A DNA stretch of 28,203 nucleotides. Source: Lentisphaeria bacterium UBA7640 (lineage in GTDB: Bacteria; Verrucomicrobiota; Lentisphaeria; Victivallales; Victivallaceae). This document shows positions 7,764 through 15,492 of this stretch, piece after piece. Position 1 is the stretch's first letter, and every line of letters starts with the position of its first letter. A program made the translations under genes and the position numbers. Location: positions 27,052 through 55,254 of the forward strand of contig DLIO01000011.1 in NCBI GenBank assembly GCA_002483765.1, written 5' to 3'. Under the pieces are notes generated by a model. It searched no databases and had not been told where the DNA came from. It worked only from the letters and a program-made list of their open reading frames with translations.

Positions 7764-8684
7764 TTAATTAAAACTTATTTTCTCTTCGCCAGAACCTAGT
7801 TTGCGAACTTTTTTCCAGCCAGCAGATTTGAGGAATTCAATGGTTTTGGTCACTAATATTTCTGGAGCGGAAGCTCCAGCAGTAATTCCGATATTGCCGG
7901 ATTCCGGCAATAAATCTGATTTTATTTCTGAAGGGTCATTGATTAACTGAGCGGAAACGCCGTTACGAACGGCCAACTCATAAAGTCGATTGGAGTTTGA
8001 ACTTTTACTTGACCCGATAATTAAAATAAATTGGCAAATCTTGCAGAGTTCTTTAACTGCATTTTGGCGCTGATCAGTCGCGTAACAGATACCGCCACCG
8101 CTGGTGATTTCCGGAAAGCGTTTTTCGAGCGCAGTTATAATTGGTTCAATGTCATTGCGGCAAAGCGTAGTCTGGCTTAACCAAATGGCTTTTTGGCCAT
8201 TTTTCAACGGCGCCAAATTTGCTACATCCTCTATCGTTTCCACTACTTGGGCATTTTTCCCACTACGGCCAAGTGTGCCAATGATTTCAGGGTGGTTTTG
8301 ATGTCCGATCAAAATAACCATATCGCCGTGGCGTTGAAACGCTTCCGCTTTAACGTGGATTTTTTTTACTAGCGGACAGGTTGCGTCAATCATTCGTAGC
8401 TCGCGCCGCTGTGCTTCGGATTCAATTTGAGGTGAAACGCCGTGCGCACTGAAAATAACACTGCTACCGGATGGGATTTCATCTAAGTTGTCAACAAATT
8501 TAACGCCACGTTCCCGTAGTTCCCGAACGACATAATCATTATGAACTATTTCATTAAAAACGTAGATTGGTGGCGATAAATCATTTAATGCTGTATTGAC
8601 GATATCCAACGCGCGGCGTACGCCGGCACAAAATCCGCGTGGATGTGCCAAAATAATTTCACCTTTCACACGTTTTGTGCTCAT
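7764..8684 (-). CDS. ispH: 4-hydroxy-3-methylbut-2-enyl diphosphate reductase IspH
   Basis: The last enzyme of the MEP isoprenoid pathway; it reduces HMBPP to IPP and DMAPP with a [4Fe-4S] cluster. The three cluster cysteines are visible at Cys19 (HPRGFCAGV), Cys103 (DATCPLV) and Cys200 (GICYATDQRQ), spaced as in E. coli IspH (12, 96, 197). GSSKSSNS and the ITAGASAPE segment are also present. The ATG at 8684 gives a 306-residue protein with a normal amino end and lies 13 bases after the cysS stop; a TTG at 8741 would add 19 unusual residues overlapping cysS and is less likely. No good ribosome site precedes 8684, so coupling to cysS translation is plausible. The 31-base palindrome follows its stop. 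Confidence 0.96.
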   Translation of the reverse strand: MSTKRVKGEIILAHPRGFCAGVRRALDIVNTALNDLSPPIYVFNEIVHNDYVVRELRERGVKFVDNLDEIPSGSSVIFSAHGVSPQIESEAQRRELRMIDATCPLVKKIHVKAEAFQRHGDMVILIGHQNHPEIIGTLGRSGKNAQVVETIEDVANLAPLKNGQKAIWLSQTTLCRNDIEPIITALEKRFPEITSGGGICYATDQRQNAVKELCKICQFILIIGSSKSSNSNRLYELAVRNGVSAQLINDPSEIKSDLLPESGNIGITAGASAPEILVTKTIEFLKSAGWKKVRKLGSGEEKISFN

Positions 8685-8697
8685 TATACTGGATAAA

Positions 8698-10110
8698 TCA
8701 AATCTGTTTGCACCGGAAACCGCCGTCGGGCGCATCTTCAACAGTCCAGCCCAGCGCTTTTAGTTCATCGCGAAGGGTGTCCGCTAACGCGAAATCTTTG
8801 TTTTGGCGCGCGTTCTTGCGTTTTTGGGCTAGCTCTAGTATCTGGTCGGGAACTTTTTCTTCAGTTGCAGCATCGACATTAAATAGTGCCAAAACCGTAT
8901 CGAATTTACGGAATAGATCCAACACGGATTCAGCGTCGGCCACAGTCAGTTTGTTTTCATCCATCAAACGATTAGTTTCGTGTTGTAATGAAAACACCGC
9001 AGCAAACGCTTCGGCAATATTCAAATCATCACCAATTGCCGCTTTGAATTTGTCAGCGATATTTTGCTGTATTTCGACAAATTCCGGGCATGCTGAACCA
9101 GCTTTGGTGATCCCTTTCACACGAATGAAAAAATCGTTAAAACGCTTCAAGTGCATCCGTGCTTGCTCGCAGGCATCAAAGCTAAAATTCAATCTTTTAC
9201 GATAATGCGTGCCGAGCAGAACCCAACGCATCTCCGTACCGCTGAATCCTTTTTGCGTCAAGTCGCGCAGGGTATAGAAATTACCCTCGGATTTGGACAT
9301 TTTTTCGCCGTTGATGATTAAGTGTTCGCAGTGCAACCAATAATTGACGTAGCGGCAGTCATTGGCGGCTTCACTTTGCGCTATTTCATCTTCGTGGTGT
9401 GGAAACATATTGTCGATGCCACCAGTGTGAATATCGAAGGTTTTTCCGAGATATTTCATGCTCATGGCGCTACATTCAACGTGCCAGCCCGGGCGTCCAG
9501 CGCCCCATGGGCTGTCCCATTTTACCGCTCCATCATTTTCATCCCATGCTTTCCATAGCGCGAAATCAGCGACTGAATCTTTGGCGTATTCATCGCTTTT
9601 GATCCGCGCTCCGGGGCGTTGATTCTCTAAATCGACTTTTGAGAGCTTGCCGTAATCGGGAGATTTGGCAATAGAAAAATAGATTGATTTGTCTTCGGCT
9701 TGATACGCAAAACCTTTGTCCATCAGCACCTGGATCATGGCGATCATTTCGGGGATATGTTCAGTGGCAGCTGGATAAAACTCAGCTGGTTCAATGTCCA
9801 ATATTTTTAAATCTTCGAAAAAAGCTTTTTTATAGATCGCAGTAAAATCATTAAGCATCATTTCCTGCTCACGCGAGTCACGGATAGTTTTATCGTCGAC
9901 ATCAGTCAGGTTCATCACTTGGGTGACTTTATAACCAAAATACTTCAGCGTCCGTCGCAATAAATCTTCAAACATGTAAGCGCGGAAGTTCCCGATATGT
10001 GCATAATTGTAAACCGTGGGGCCGCAGGTATACATTTTAACTTCACCGTTTTTGAGCGGTTTGAACTCCTCCTGGCGGCGCCCCAGCGTGTTGAAAAATT
10101 TAATCGTCAT
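8698..10110 (-). CDS. cysS: Cysteinyl-tRNA synthetase
   Basis: A 470-residue class I aminoacyl-tRNA synthetase that charges tRNA-Cys. Signature elements: the zinc and substrate cysteine Cys29 in YTCGPTVYN, the HIGH-type motif as HIGN (38-41), the zinc ligands in WHVECSAM and FPHHEDE, and KMSKS at 270-274. Length and motif spacing match the E. coli enzyme (461 residues). The ATG at 10110 has GAGGA five bases upstream and gives the usual start MTIKFFNT; a TTG 12 bases earlier is less likely. It sits 30 bases after rng and 13 before ispH, so the three genes probably form one operon. Confidence 0.97.
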   Translation of the reverse strand: MTIKFFNTLGRRQEEFKPLKNGEVKMYTCGPTVYNYAHIGNFRAYMFEDLLRRTLKYFGYKVTQVMNLTDVDDKTIRDSREQEMMLNDFTAIYKKAFFEDLKILDIEPAEFYPAATEHIPEMIAMIQVLMDKGFAYQAEDKSIYFSIAKSPDYGKLSKVDLENQRPGARIKSDEYAKDSVADFALWKAWDENDGAVKWDSPWGAGRPGWHVECSAMSMKYLGKTFDIHTGGIDNMFPHHEDEIAQSEAANDCRYVNYWLHCEHLIINGEKMSKSEGNFYTLRDLTQKGFSGTEMRWVLLGTHYRKRLNFSFDACEQARMHLKRFNDFFIRVKGITKAGSACPEFVEIQQNIADKFKAAIGDDLNIAEAFAAVFSLQHETNRLMDENKLTVADAESVLDLFRKFDTVLALFNVDAATEEKVPDQILELAQKRKNARQNKDFALADTLRDELKALGWTVEDAPDGGFRCKQI

Positions 10111-10140
10111 AATTTTCCTCAAAATCTCTATTTAAGTATT

Positions 10141-11793
10141 TCAATGATATTCTTTTCCACTAACGGGATCTACTAACTTGAACTCTTCGTGATGTACTAA
10201 ATCGTCAGCACGGAAACTTAACGCCCGGCCAAATTTACTTTCGAGATCACGAAATAGTTGTTCATCCTCATTCTTTAAGCGGCCTAAAACCTCTGGGTGC
10301 ATGATCACTCGGACCTCTTTGCCACGGTGAGAACGCAGGACCGTATGTAACCGGCGTTGAATCTCAACACTCATAGAAATCTCTGATTTGATGTGTCCCG
10401 AACCATGACAGTATGGACATTTGACATAGACTGTATCCTTTAAACTTTCGTGTTCACGCTGGCGAGTCATCTCCATCAGACCAAAACGGCTCAGAGCCAG
10501 TACATGTGTTTTTGCTCGGTCGTCTTTAACCAGTTTACGCATATGCTTATAGACTGTATCGCGATCTTTCGCAGAGCGCATATCGATAAAGTCAATAACT
10601 ACTTGGCCGCCAATGTTGCGCAGACGCAATTGACGCGCGACTTCTGCAGCCGCTTCCAAGTTTGTTTGCAAAATGACTTCTGGCTGATCGCCGGTGCGTT
10701 TTGCGCCTCCTTTCCCAGTATTAACATCAATTGCAATCAATGCTTCAGTCTCGTCAATACAGATATAGCCGCCGTTAGGCAAAGAAACTTCACGTTTAAA
10801 GATATCTTCAACCTGCTGTTGGATCTTAAACGCTTCGAAAATTGGTGTCGGACGGCTATATAGTTTGACTTTCGAAGCCAACCTTTTACCGCCGAATTTG
10901 TTCAGTGTCTCATTAACCAAATCAAACGCCGGCTTAGTATTGACGACGATCTTATTGATATCTTCAGTCATAATGTCGCGAATAGAACGTTCCAAAAGTG
11001 TGGGCTCAGAATAGACCACCGCAGGAATTTTTGGTTTTTCTAGCGCTTCTTCAACTCGTTGCCACATATCCAGCAACATATTTAAGTCATGCTGAAAATA
11101 AATCGCCTTACGCCCTTCGCCAACAGTACGACAGATCATCCCCATTCCTTCAGGAATATCCAACTCTTTCAAAATCTTGCGCAGGCGCGAGCGTTCTGAT
11201 GATTTCTCGATTTTAGTTGACAACCCAATATGATCGGAATAAGGCAATAATACCAGATAGCGACCGGGAATAGAAATATTGGTGGTGACTCGTGCCCCTT
11301 TAGTACCGATAGGCCCTTTTACTACCTGCACTAACAATTCAGTGCCAGGGCGAAATAAACTCGGAATATCTTTGATAGTGATTTTATTTTTTCGTCGGCT
11401 TTTTTCATTTTCGCGTAATTTTTTGGAGCGCTTGGCAGATGTTCTCAAAAACATCCTCAATTTCTCTGCAATATTAGTTTTTTTCTTAGGTTTGCCGTCG
11501 TCATCCAGTGCTCTTTCATCAACTTCGTTCATTTCATCAGAATCAAGGTCGAATGTTGCTGGGATCATATCCCAGTAATGCAAGAATGCATTTTTTTCGA
11601 CCCCAATATCAACGAAAGCCGCCTGTAGTGATGTTTCTAAGTTGACAATCCGTCCAAGATAAACTGAACCTGATACCGGAGCGTCGTATGAGCGCTCAAT
11701 GTGGTATTCTTCCAGCTTTCCGTTGTTCAACAGCGCGCAACTGGTTTCCAGCTCTTCTGCGTTGAAGATAATTTGTTTTTTGACTTTTTCCAT
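10141..11793 (-). CDS. rng: Ribonuclease G/E family endoribonuclease
   Basis: A 550-residue RNase E/G-type enzyme that cuts single-stranded AU-rich RNA in rRNA maturation and mRNA decay. It has the S1 domain (YLGRIVNLETSLQAAFVDIG, then HYWDMIP), the RNase E/G catalytic domain with the metal-binding aspartates in IAIDVNTGKGG (about 350) and VVIDFIDM (about 400), and the zinc-link CPYCHGSGH (about 457). It ends soon after the small domain, as RNase G does, and lacks the long scaffold tail of RNase E. Within the S1 domain an insert of about 50 residues, first acidic and then strongly basic (KKLRENEKSRRKNK), replaces a short loop of E. coli RNase G. The only AGGA lies about 15 bases upstream, a poor distance. 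cysS follows after 30 bases. Confidence 0.93.
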   Translation of the reverse strand: MEKVKKQIIFNAEELETSCALLNNGKLEEYHIERSYDAPVSGSVYLGRIVNLETSLQAAFVDIGVEKNAFLHYWDMIPATFDLDSDEMNEVDERALDDDGKPKKKTNIAEKLRMFLRTSAKRSKKLRENEKSRRKNKITIKDIPSLFRPGTELLVQVVKGPIGTKGARVTTNISIPGRYLVLLPYSDHIGLSTKIEKSSERSRLRKILKELDIPEGMGMICRTVGEGRKAIYFQHDLNMLLDMWQRVEEALEKPKIPAVVYSEPTLLERSIRDIMTEDINKIVVNTKPAFDLVNETLNKFGGKRLASKVKLYSRPTPIFEAFKIQQQVEDIFKREVSLPNGGYICIDETEALIAIDVNTGKGGAKRTGDQPEVILQTNLEAAAEVARQLRLRNIGGQVVIDFIDMRSAKDRDTVYKHMRKLVKDDRAKTHVLALSRFGLMEMTRQREHESLKDTVYVKCPYCHGSGHIKSEISMSVEIQRRLHTVLRSHRGKEVRVIMHPEVLGRLKNEDEQLFRDLESKFGRALSFRADDLVHHEEFKLVDPVSGKEYH

Positions 11794-11987
11794 GTGTTTG
11801 AATTAATTTTCCTATAATATAAATTGTATTGGCACCATTTAAGGAGTTGTTAAGTAATTAACTTTACGGTTTGCGTGGTAGATTGTGCTTTGATTTTTGT
11901 GTTGCCGATGATGCGTATTAACGAAACGCCGGCGTGAAAAGCATTCACAAGAACCGCGAAAGGGTAAAGGTTATTTATTGATCGCTC

Positions 11988-12956
11988 CTAGGTACCCCCG
12001 TGAATAAATTCACCTTTGTTCAAACGGAATCCATTGAGGAAGTCCGTTGAACCCATTTCTTTGCGCCCTTGCGGAACAATGCGGATTAGTTCCAGTGCGC
12101 CACTGCCACAAGCAACCACCCATTTTTTGGTGTCTGCCTGGATTATCTCTCCCGGTTTTCCTTCGATCTCTTTCAGTATCCGCGCAGCCGTGATCTTTAT
12201 TCTAATATCACGGTTGTTGCGACATGCGGTAAAGAATACGCCAGGCCAGGGAGTGAATGCCCGGATTTTTGCTTCTAAATCTTCTGCAGCCATACTCCAA
12301 TCGACGGCTCCATCTTGTTTCTTGATCTTACGAGTCAGCGTCACTTCATTGGGATTTTGGGTAACTGGTTTTAATTTACCGTTTACAATTCGTACCAGAA
12401 CCCCCACGGTGTGTTCAGCCGCGAAATCTCCCAGTGATTTCTCCAAGTCGCCAACATATTCATTGCCAGTCAGCGGATAACGATAAGAACTGTAAATGCC
12501 GCCAGTATCTAATCCCTCATCCATCTGCATAAAAGTGACCCCAGTAATTCGGTCACGATTCAAAATCGTGCTGGAAATTGGTGAAGCTCCACGGTAACTC
12601 GGTAGTAGCGACGAATGGATATTCACACAACCATATTTCGGCAATTCCAACAACTCTTTACGTAGAATTTGACCGAAAGACACTACCAAAATAACATCAG
12701 GATTCAAACTCGCCAGATAAGTGAGGAATCCTGCATCATCAACTCGTTCCGGCTTATCAGGGGAGATCCCTGTGGACGGCGCAAACTTAGCGATTGGAGT
12801 TTCACGCAACATGCAGTGTCGCCCCGCTGGCTGGTCGGGCTGGGTGCAGATTCCGAGCAGATCAATCTTGCTTGATGCAGATAGCGCCGCCAGTACTGGC
12901 ACCGCAATCTCACCGGAACCCATAAAATATAATCGTATTTTGTTAGTGTCGTCCAT
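11988..12956 (-). CDS. fmt: Methionyl-tRNA formyltransferase
   Basis: A 322-residue enzyme that formylates initiator Met-tRNA using 10-formyltetrahydrofolate. The amino-terminal Rossmann domain (IRLYFMGSGEIAVPVL) carries the folate and catalytic signature NIHSSLLPSYRGASP (about 112-126) and the MDEGLDTGGI segment. The carboxy-terminal OB-like domain contains KIRAFTPWPG. Length is typical (E. coli 315). It starts at an ATG with only a weak upstream GCGAAAG and diverges from folK, also a folate-related gene, with 71 bases between the starts. A gap of 194 bases separates it from rng; that gap contains no gene and no clear terminator. Confidence 0.96.
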   Translation of the reverse strand: MDDTNKIRLYFMGSGEIAVPVLAALSASSKIDLLGICTQPDQPAGRHCMLRETPIAKFAPSTGISPDKPERVDDAGFLTYLASLNPDVILVVSFGQILRKELLELPKYGCVNIHSSLLPSYRGASPISSTILNRDRITGVTFMQMDEGLDTGGIYSSYRYPLTGNEYVGDLEKSLGDFAAEHTVGVLVRIVNGKLKPVTQNPNEVTLTRKIKKQDGAVDWSMAAEDLEAKIRAFTPWPGVFFTACRNNRDIRIKITAARILKEIEGKPGEIIQADTKKWVVACGSGALELIRIVPQGRKEMGSTDFLNGFRLNKGEFIHGGT

Positions 12957-12965
12957 ACTTTCGCT

Positions 12966-12994
12966 TTGAATTTGTTGATAAATAACGGTAATAT
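12966..12994 (+). promoter_or_regulatory. Candidate promoter of folK
   Basis: TTGAAT (12966-12971), a 17-base spacer and TAATAT (12989-12994), each matching 4 of 6 consensus bases. The start would be near 13001, giving a 27-base leader. Confidence 0.35.
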
Positions 12995-13027
12995 ACCACT
13001 CATCAATCTAAAATTCGAGTTAAAAAT

Positions 13028-13495
13028 ATGATACAAAAGCAAATAGCCCTATCTTTAGGCGGTAATATCGGGAATGTTGAAGATAATTTTCGTAACGTTG
13101 TTTCTAAATTTAGAGATTTCGGTTTTTTAAATCTACAAATTTCGCCACTCTTCCAAACCGTTGCGGTGGACTGTCCGGAGGGAACGCCAGATTTCCAAAA
13201 CGCCGCCCTGACCGCAACCTGCACGTTGGAACCGCTAGAACTATTAGATCTATGTAAAAAATTTGAGCGCGCAGCTGGGCGTCCAACTTCCCATGAGCGC
13301 AATTCTTCGCGACCGCTCGATCTTGACATTATTCTATATGATGATCTGATATTTCAGCATGAACGCATCCAAATTCCCCATCCACGCGCGACGGAGCGGC
13401 GCTTCGTCCTAGAACCGTTAGCCATCATTGCTCCGAATTGGATTTTTCCGAACACCGGATTAACGGTCAAGCAGCACCTCGAACAACTGCGTTAA
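13028..13495 (+). CDS. folK: 2-amino-4-hydroxy-6-hydroxymethyldihydropteridine pyrophosphokinase
   Basis: A 155-residue HPPK that transfers pyrophosphate from ATP to 6-hydroxymethyl-7,8-dihydropterin in folate synthesis. The family signatures are clear: SLGGNIGN at the start, the metal-binding RPLDLDIILYDD (the two key aspartates are within DLDI), then IPHPRATERRFVLEPLA, which includes the HPR and FVLEPL substrate-binding elements. Length is normal for a stand-alone HPPK (E. coli 159). No Shine-Dalgarno sequence is visible before the ATG. It stands alone on the plus strand, diverging from fmt. Confidence 0.96.
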   Translation: MIQKQIALSLGGNIGNVEDNFRNVVSKFRDFGFLNLQISPLFQTVAVDCPEGTPDFQNAALTATCTLEPLELLDLCKKFERAAGRPTSHERNSSRPLDLDIILYDDLIFQHERIQIPHPRATERRFVLEPLAIIAPNWIFPNTGLTVKQHLEQLR

Positions 13496-13672
13496 TTGGC
13501 CAGAATTATTTTTTGGTCGCCTCTGAAATCAGCAAAAAGCCGCAAACATTTCAATTTGGCCCCAAAAAACGGAAAAATATCCACAATTCGGTTTGCAAAA
13601 AATCAAAAAAGATGTTTATTAGGAGCTCATTGAAACTTGCTTCTAATTGGATGTTAGTATTAATGATTAGGT

Positions 13673-13748
13673 GGCCGGATAGCTCAGTCGGTAGAGCAGG
13701 GGACTGAAAATCCCCGTGTCCCCGGTTCGATTCCGGGTCCAGCCACCA
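13673..13748 (+). tRNA. tRNA-Phe (anticodon GAA)
   Basis: A 76-base cloverleaf with encoded CCA (13746-13748). The D-arm is GCTC/GAGC, the anticodon stem GGGGA/TCCCC with loop CTGAAAA (anticodon GAA), and the T-arm CCCGG/CCGGG with loop TTCGATT. The acceptor stem is GGCCGGA against TCCAGCC: six pairs and one C4-A69 mismatch. The body is close to E. coli tRNA-Phe. The gene is a singleton between folK and the structured RNA. Confidence 0.97.
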
Positions 13749-13879
13749 TTTTTCACCACTCTTCTACAGTGCAAACACCACTTTCCGCCTTTTTGCATTA
13801 ATTCAAAAGGTTAGAAAAAATACTAACTCTAAAAATTCATCATAAAAATTTAATTTATATCAAAATGTATTAGTTTTTA

Positions 13880-13908
13880 TTGGAAATTTAAGTTTTACTC
13901 ATTATATT
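13880..13908 (+). promoter_or_regulatory. Promoter of the structured RNA
   Basis: TTGGAA (13880-13885), a 17-base spacer and TATATT (13903-13908). The predicted start is at 13915-13918, which is exactly where the outer stem of the RNA begins. Confidence 0.55.
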
Positions 13909-13917
13909 TATTATTGT

Positions 13918-14048
13918 GGACGATGTACTGCCTAGATCAAGTATCGGTTCAAGGTTGAGATTCCGAGGCGTCAGATCTTGCATAATTGCAGTGATGCGGA
14001 TTATCCGTAGCGCCTTAACCTCATTGCAGGCATCGTCCATTTTTTTTT
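13918..14048 (+). ncRNA. Structured small RNA of unknown family
   Basis: Its ends pair perfectly: GGACGATG (13918-13925) with CATCGTCC (14031-14038), followed by nine T (14040-14048). Inside, further nested stems can be drawn: CTGC (13928-13931) with GCAG (14026-14029), AGGTT (13952-13956) with AACCT (14017-14021), and AGGCG (13966-13970) with CGCCT (14011-14015). These enclose two hairpins, TGCA/TGCA (13979-13990) and CGGA/TCCG (13997-14007). A promoter points at its first base. The frames through it are interrupted and no protein is recognised. The 121-base core has closed ends like 6S RNA but is shorter than usual for that family, and I cannot place the 6S signatures; the SRP RNA GGAA-loop signature is absent. 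Confidence 0.6.
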
Positions 14049-14091
14049 ATAAAAATACCAGAAGTTTAGAAGTCGGATTATTCATCCGTTA

Positions 14092-14328
14092 TTAAAAGCC
14101 AAGTTTTCCGAGTTGCTTTAGAAGCGTCCAATCTGGGCGACTAGCATGCATCCAAGCAATGGAGAAAGAAAGGCTAATAATCATAATCATCCATGAGCGT
14201 TGAAATTTTACTTGGTTCGCAATTATGATCCTCATATTTTTTCGCGTGTTTTCTATGCTTTCAAAGACTAAATATCCGATTTCACGTCTGCGTGATCCGC
14301 AAACTTTACGTTTAATTGTAATTCTCAA
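14092..14328 (-). CDS. Doubtful small membrane protein
   Basis: An open frame of 78 codons starting at TTG. The first half is strongly basic (KRKVCGSRRRE) and a hydrophobic stretch (WMIMIISLSFSIAWM) lies near residues 46-60, so a product would be a small single-pass membrane protein with a basic amino end. There is no good ribosome site, only AGAAAG next to the TTG, and no family is recognised. It occupies most of the 367-base gap between the structured RNA and amrS. It could be a chance frame; if it is not real, the gap holds nothing else that I can see. Confidence 0.3.
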   Translation of the reverse strand: MRITIKRKVCGSRRREIGYLVFESIENTRKNMRIIIANQVKFQRSWMIMIISLSFSIAWMHASRPDWTLLKQLGKLGF

Positions 14329-14415
14329 CTTTCTAGTCTAAGTCGTAAATTGGCAAATGAGCGATAAGATGGTAATTTATAATAATAACAGCAGAAATCA
14401 TGGAGAACGAGATAT

Positions 14416-15291
14416 ATGACAACAATTCATTTAGCGCGCTGGTGGCAGTCGGAAAATGCTTCAGATGTTCGATGCTTCCTTTGCCCTCGGCACTGTTTAA
14501 TTAGCCCGGGAAAAACTGGGTTCTGCCATGTTCGTATTAATACGAATGGACAACTTCGTTCTATCGCCTATGGACATCCCGTTACTGTGAATATTGATCC
14601 CATCGAAAAAAAACCGCTAGCTCGTTTCATGCCTGGAACCAAAACATTTTCATTTGGCACCTTCGGGTGTAATTTGAGCTGTGTTTTTTGTCAAAATGAT
14701 TCTTTATCGCGCGGCGAATATCAAATCCGCCGGTTACCACAGTATGTTGAACCAGAAAAACTCGTTGAAATGGCATTGCAAAACGATTGTCAGTCGATTT
14801 CGTACACTTACAATGAACCGACGGTTTTTGCGGAATATGTTATCGATACTGCGATAAAGGCCACTAAGGCGGGGTTGAAAAATGTTTTAGTAAGTAACGG
14901 GTTTATTACTTTAGAAGCGGCGGAAGATCTCTATCCTCATATTGACGCAGCGAATATTGATATGAAAGGGTTTTCCGAAGCATTCTACAAGAAGTTGTGT
15001 GGAGCCACGATTAATGACGTGTTAGAGTCAATTAAATATTTTTACAGTCTTGGTAAACACTTGGAGCTTACTAATTTGGTTATCCCTGGAGAAAATGACG
15101 CTCCAGAGATGCTTGAAGCGTGGCTAGATTGGGTGGAGACCAATCTGGATAAGAATGTTCCGCTACATTTTTCTGCTTATCATCCTGCTTATAAAATGCA
15201 GACTCAGCGGACTCCACCGGAAACTATTATTAAAATTCGTGATCGAGCCATCGAACGCGGTTTCAAAACGGTTTTGAACGGAAATATTTGA
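14416..15291 (+). CDS. amrS: AmmeMemoRadiSam-type radical SAM enzyme, short carboxy end
   Basis: A 291-residue radical SAM protein. The amino-terminal cysteine module (Cys20, Cys23, Cys27 and Cys37 in CFLCPRHCL...GFCHVR) and the cluster motif CxxxCxxC (Cys85, Cys89, Cys92 in GCNLSCVFCQN) are those of the AmrS/PflA-like family that is often encoded with AMMECR1 and Memo proteins. SYTYNEPTVFAEY and NIDMKGFSEAFYK also fit. The chain stops at GFKTVLNGNI, where homologues usually read YVYxGNV and continue for roughly 40 residues with further CxxC pairs; none of the three downstream frames restores that part. The reaction of this family is not established. GGAG lies ten bases before the ATG. No AMMECR1 or Memo gene is in the window. 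Confidence 0.85.
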   Translation: MTTIHLARWWQSENASDVRCFLCPRHCLISPGKTGFCHVRINTNGQLRSIAYGHPVTVNIDPIEKKPLARFMPGTKTFSFGTFGCNLSCVFCQNDSLSRGEYQIRRLPQYVEPEKLVEMALQNDCQSISYTYNEPTVFAEYVIDTAIKATKAGLKNVLVSNGFITLEAAEDLYPHIDAANIDMKGFSEAFYKKLCGATINDVLESIKYFYSLGKHLELTNLVIPGENDAPEMLEAWLDWVETNLDKNVPLHFSAYHPAYKMQTQRTPPETIIKIRDRAIERGFKTVLNGNI

Positions 15292-15420
15292 TTCCTGCGT
15301 TATCCCATTAACTACCGTTATTTTTCTTTTTTTGGGGAATGCGTTTCTCTCCCAACCTGCGATATAGCGCCTTTGCAGCTCAGCGAAAGCAGTGGACAAA
15401 ATGCTGTAAAAAGCATTCTC

Positions 15421-15451
15421 AATTCACGCGCGCATAATGCGCGCGCGAATT
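15421..15451. repeat. 31-base dispersed palindrome, copy 2
   Basis: Arms AATTCACGCGCGCAT and ATGCGCGCGCGAATT around a central A, with one A-C mismatch (sixth base from each end). It is the exact reverse complement of copy 4 (26203). It lies between the convergent ends of amrS and amaP, 41 bases from the amaP stop. A small hairpin, AATGCT/AGCATT (15400-15417), sits just beside it; the rest of the 201-base gap holds no gene. Confidence 0.9.
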
Positions 15452-15492
15452 CTAGGAGAACAATAACCTCGATCTCGGCCTGTTTATCAAAT

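Noticed and set aside
8675..9205. A 176-codon plus-strand open frame over the cysS end
   Set aside because: It is antisense to cysS and the start of ispH, both with intact signature motifs, and has a low-complexity Ser/Ala composition typical of a shadow frame.
12016..12480. A 154-codon plus-strand open frame inside fmt
   Set aside because: It is antisense to the conserved carboxy-terminal half of fmt, with no ribosome site and no recognisable domain.
13918..14048. Firm assignment of the structured RNA as 6S, SRP or tmRNA
   Set aside because: It has closed ends like 6S, but its length and internal sequence do not let me confirm it. The GGAA-loop signature of SRP RNA and the tRNA-like ends of tmRNA are missing.
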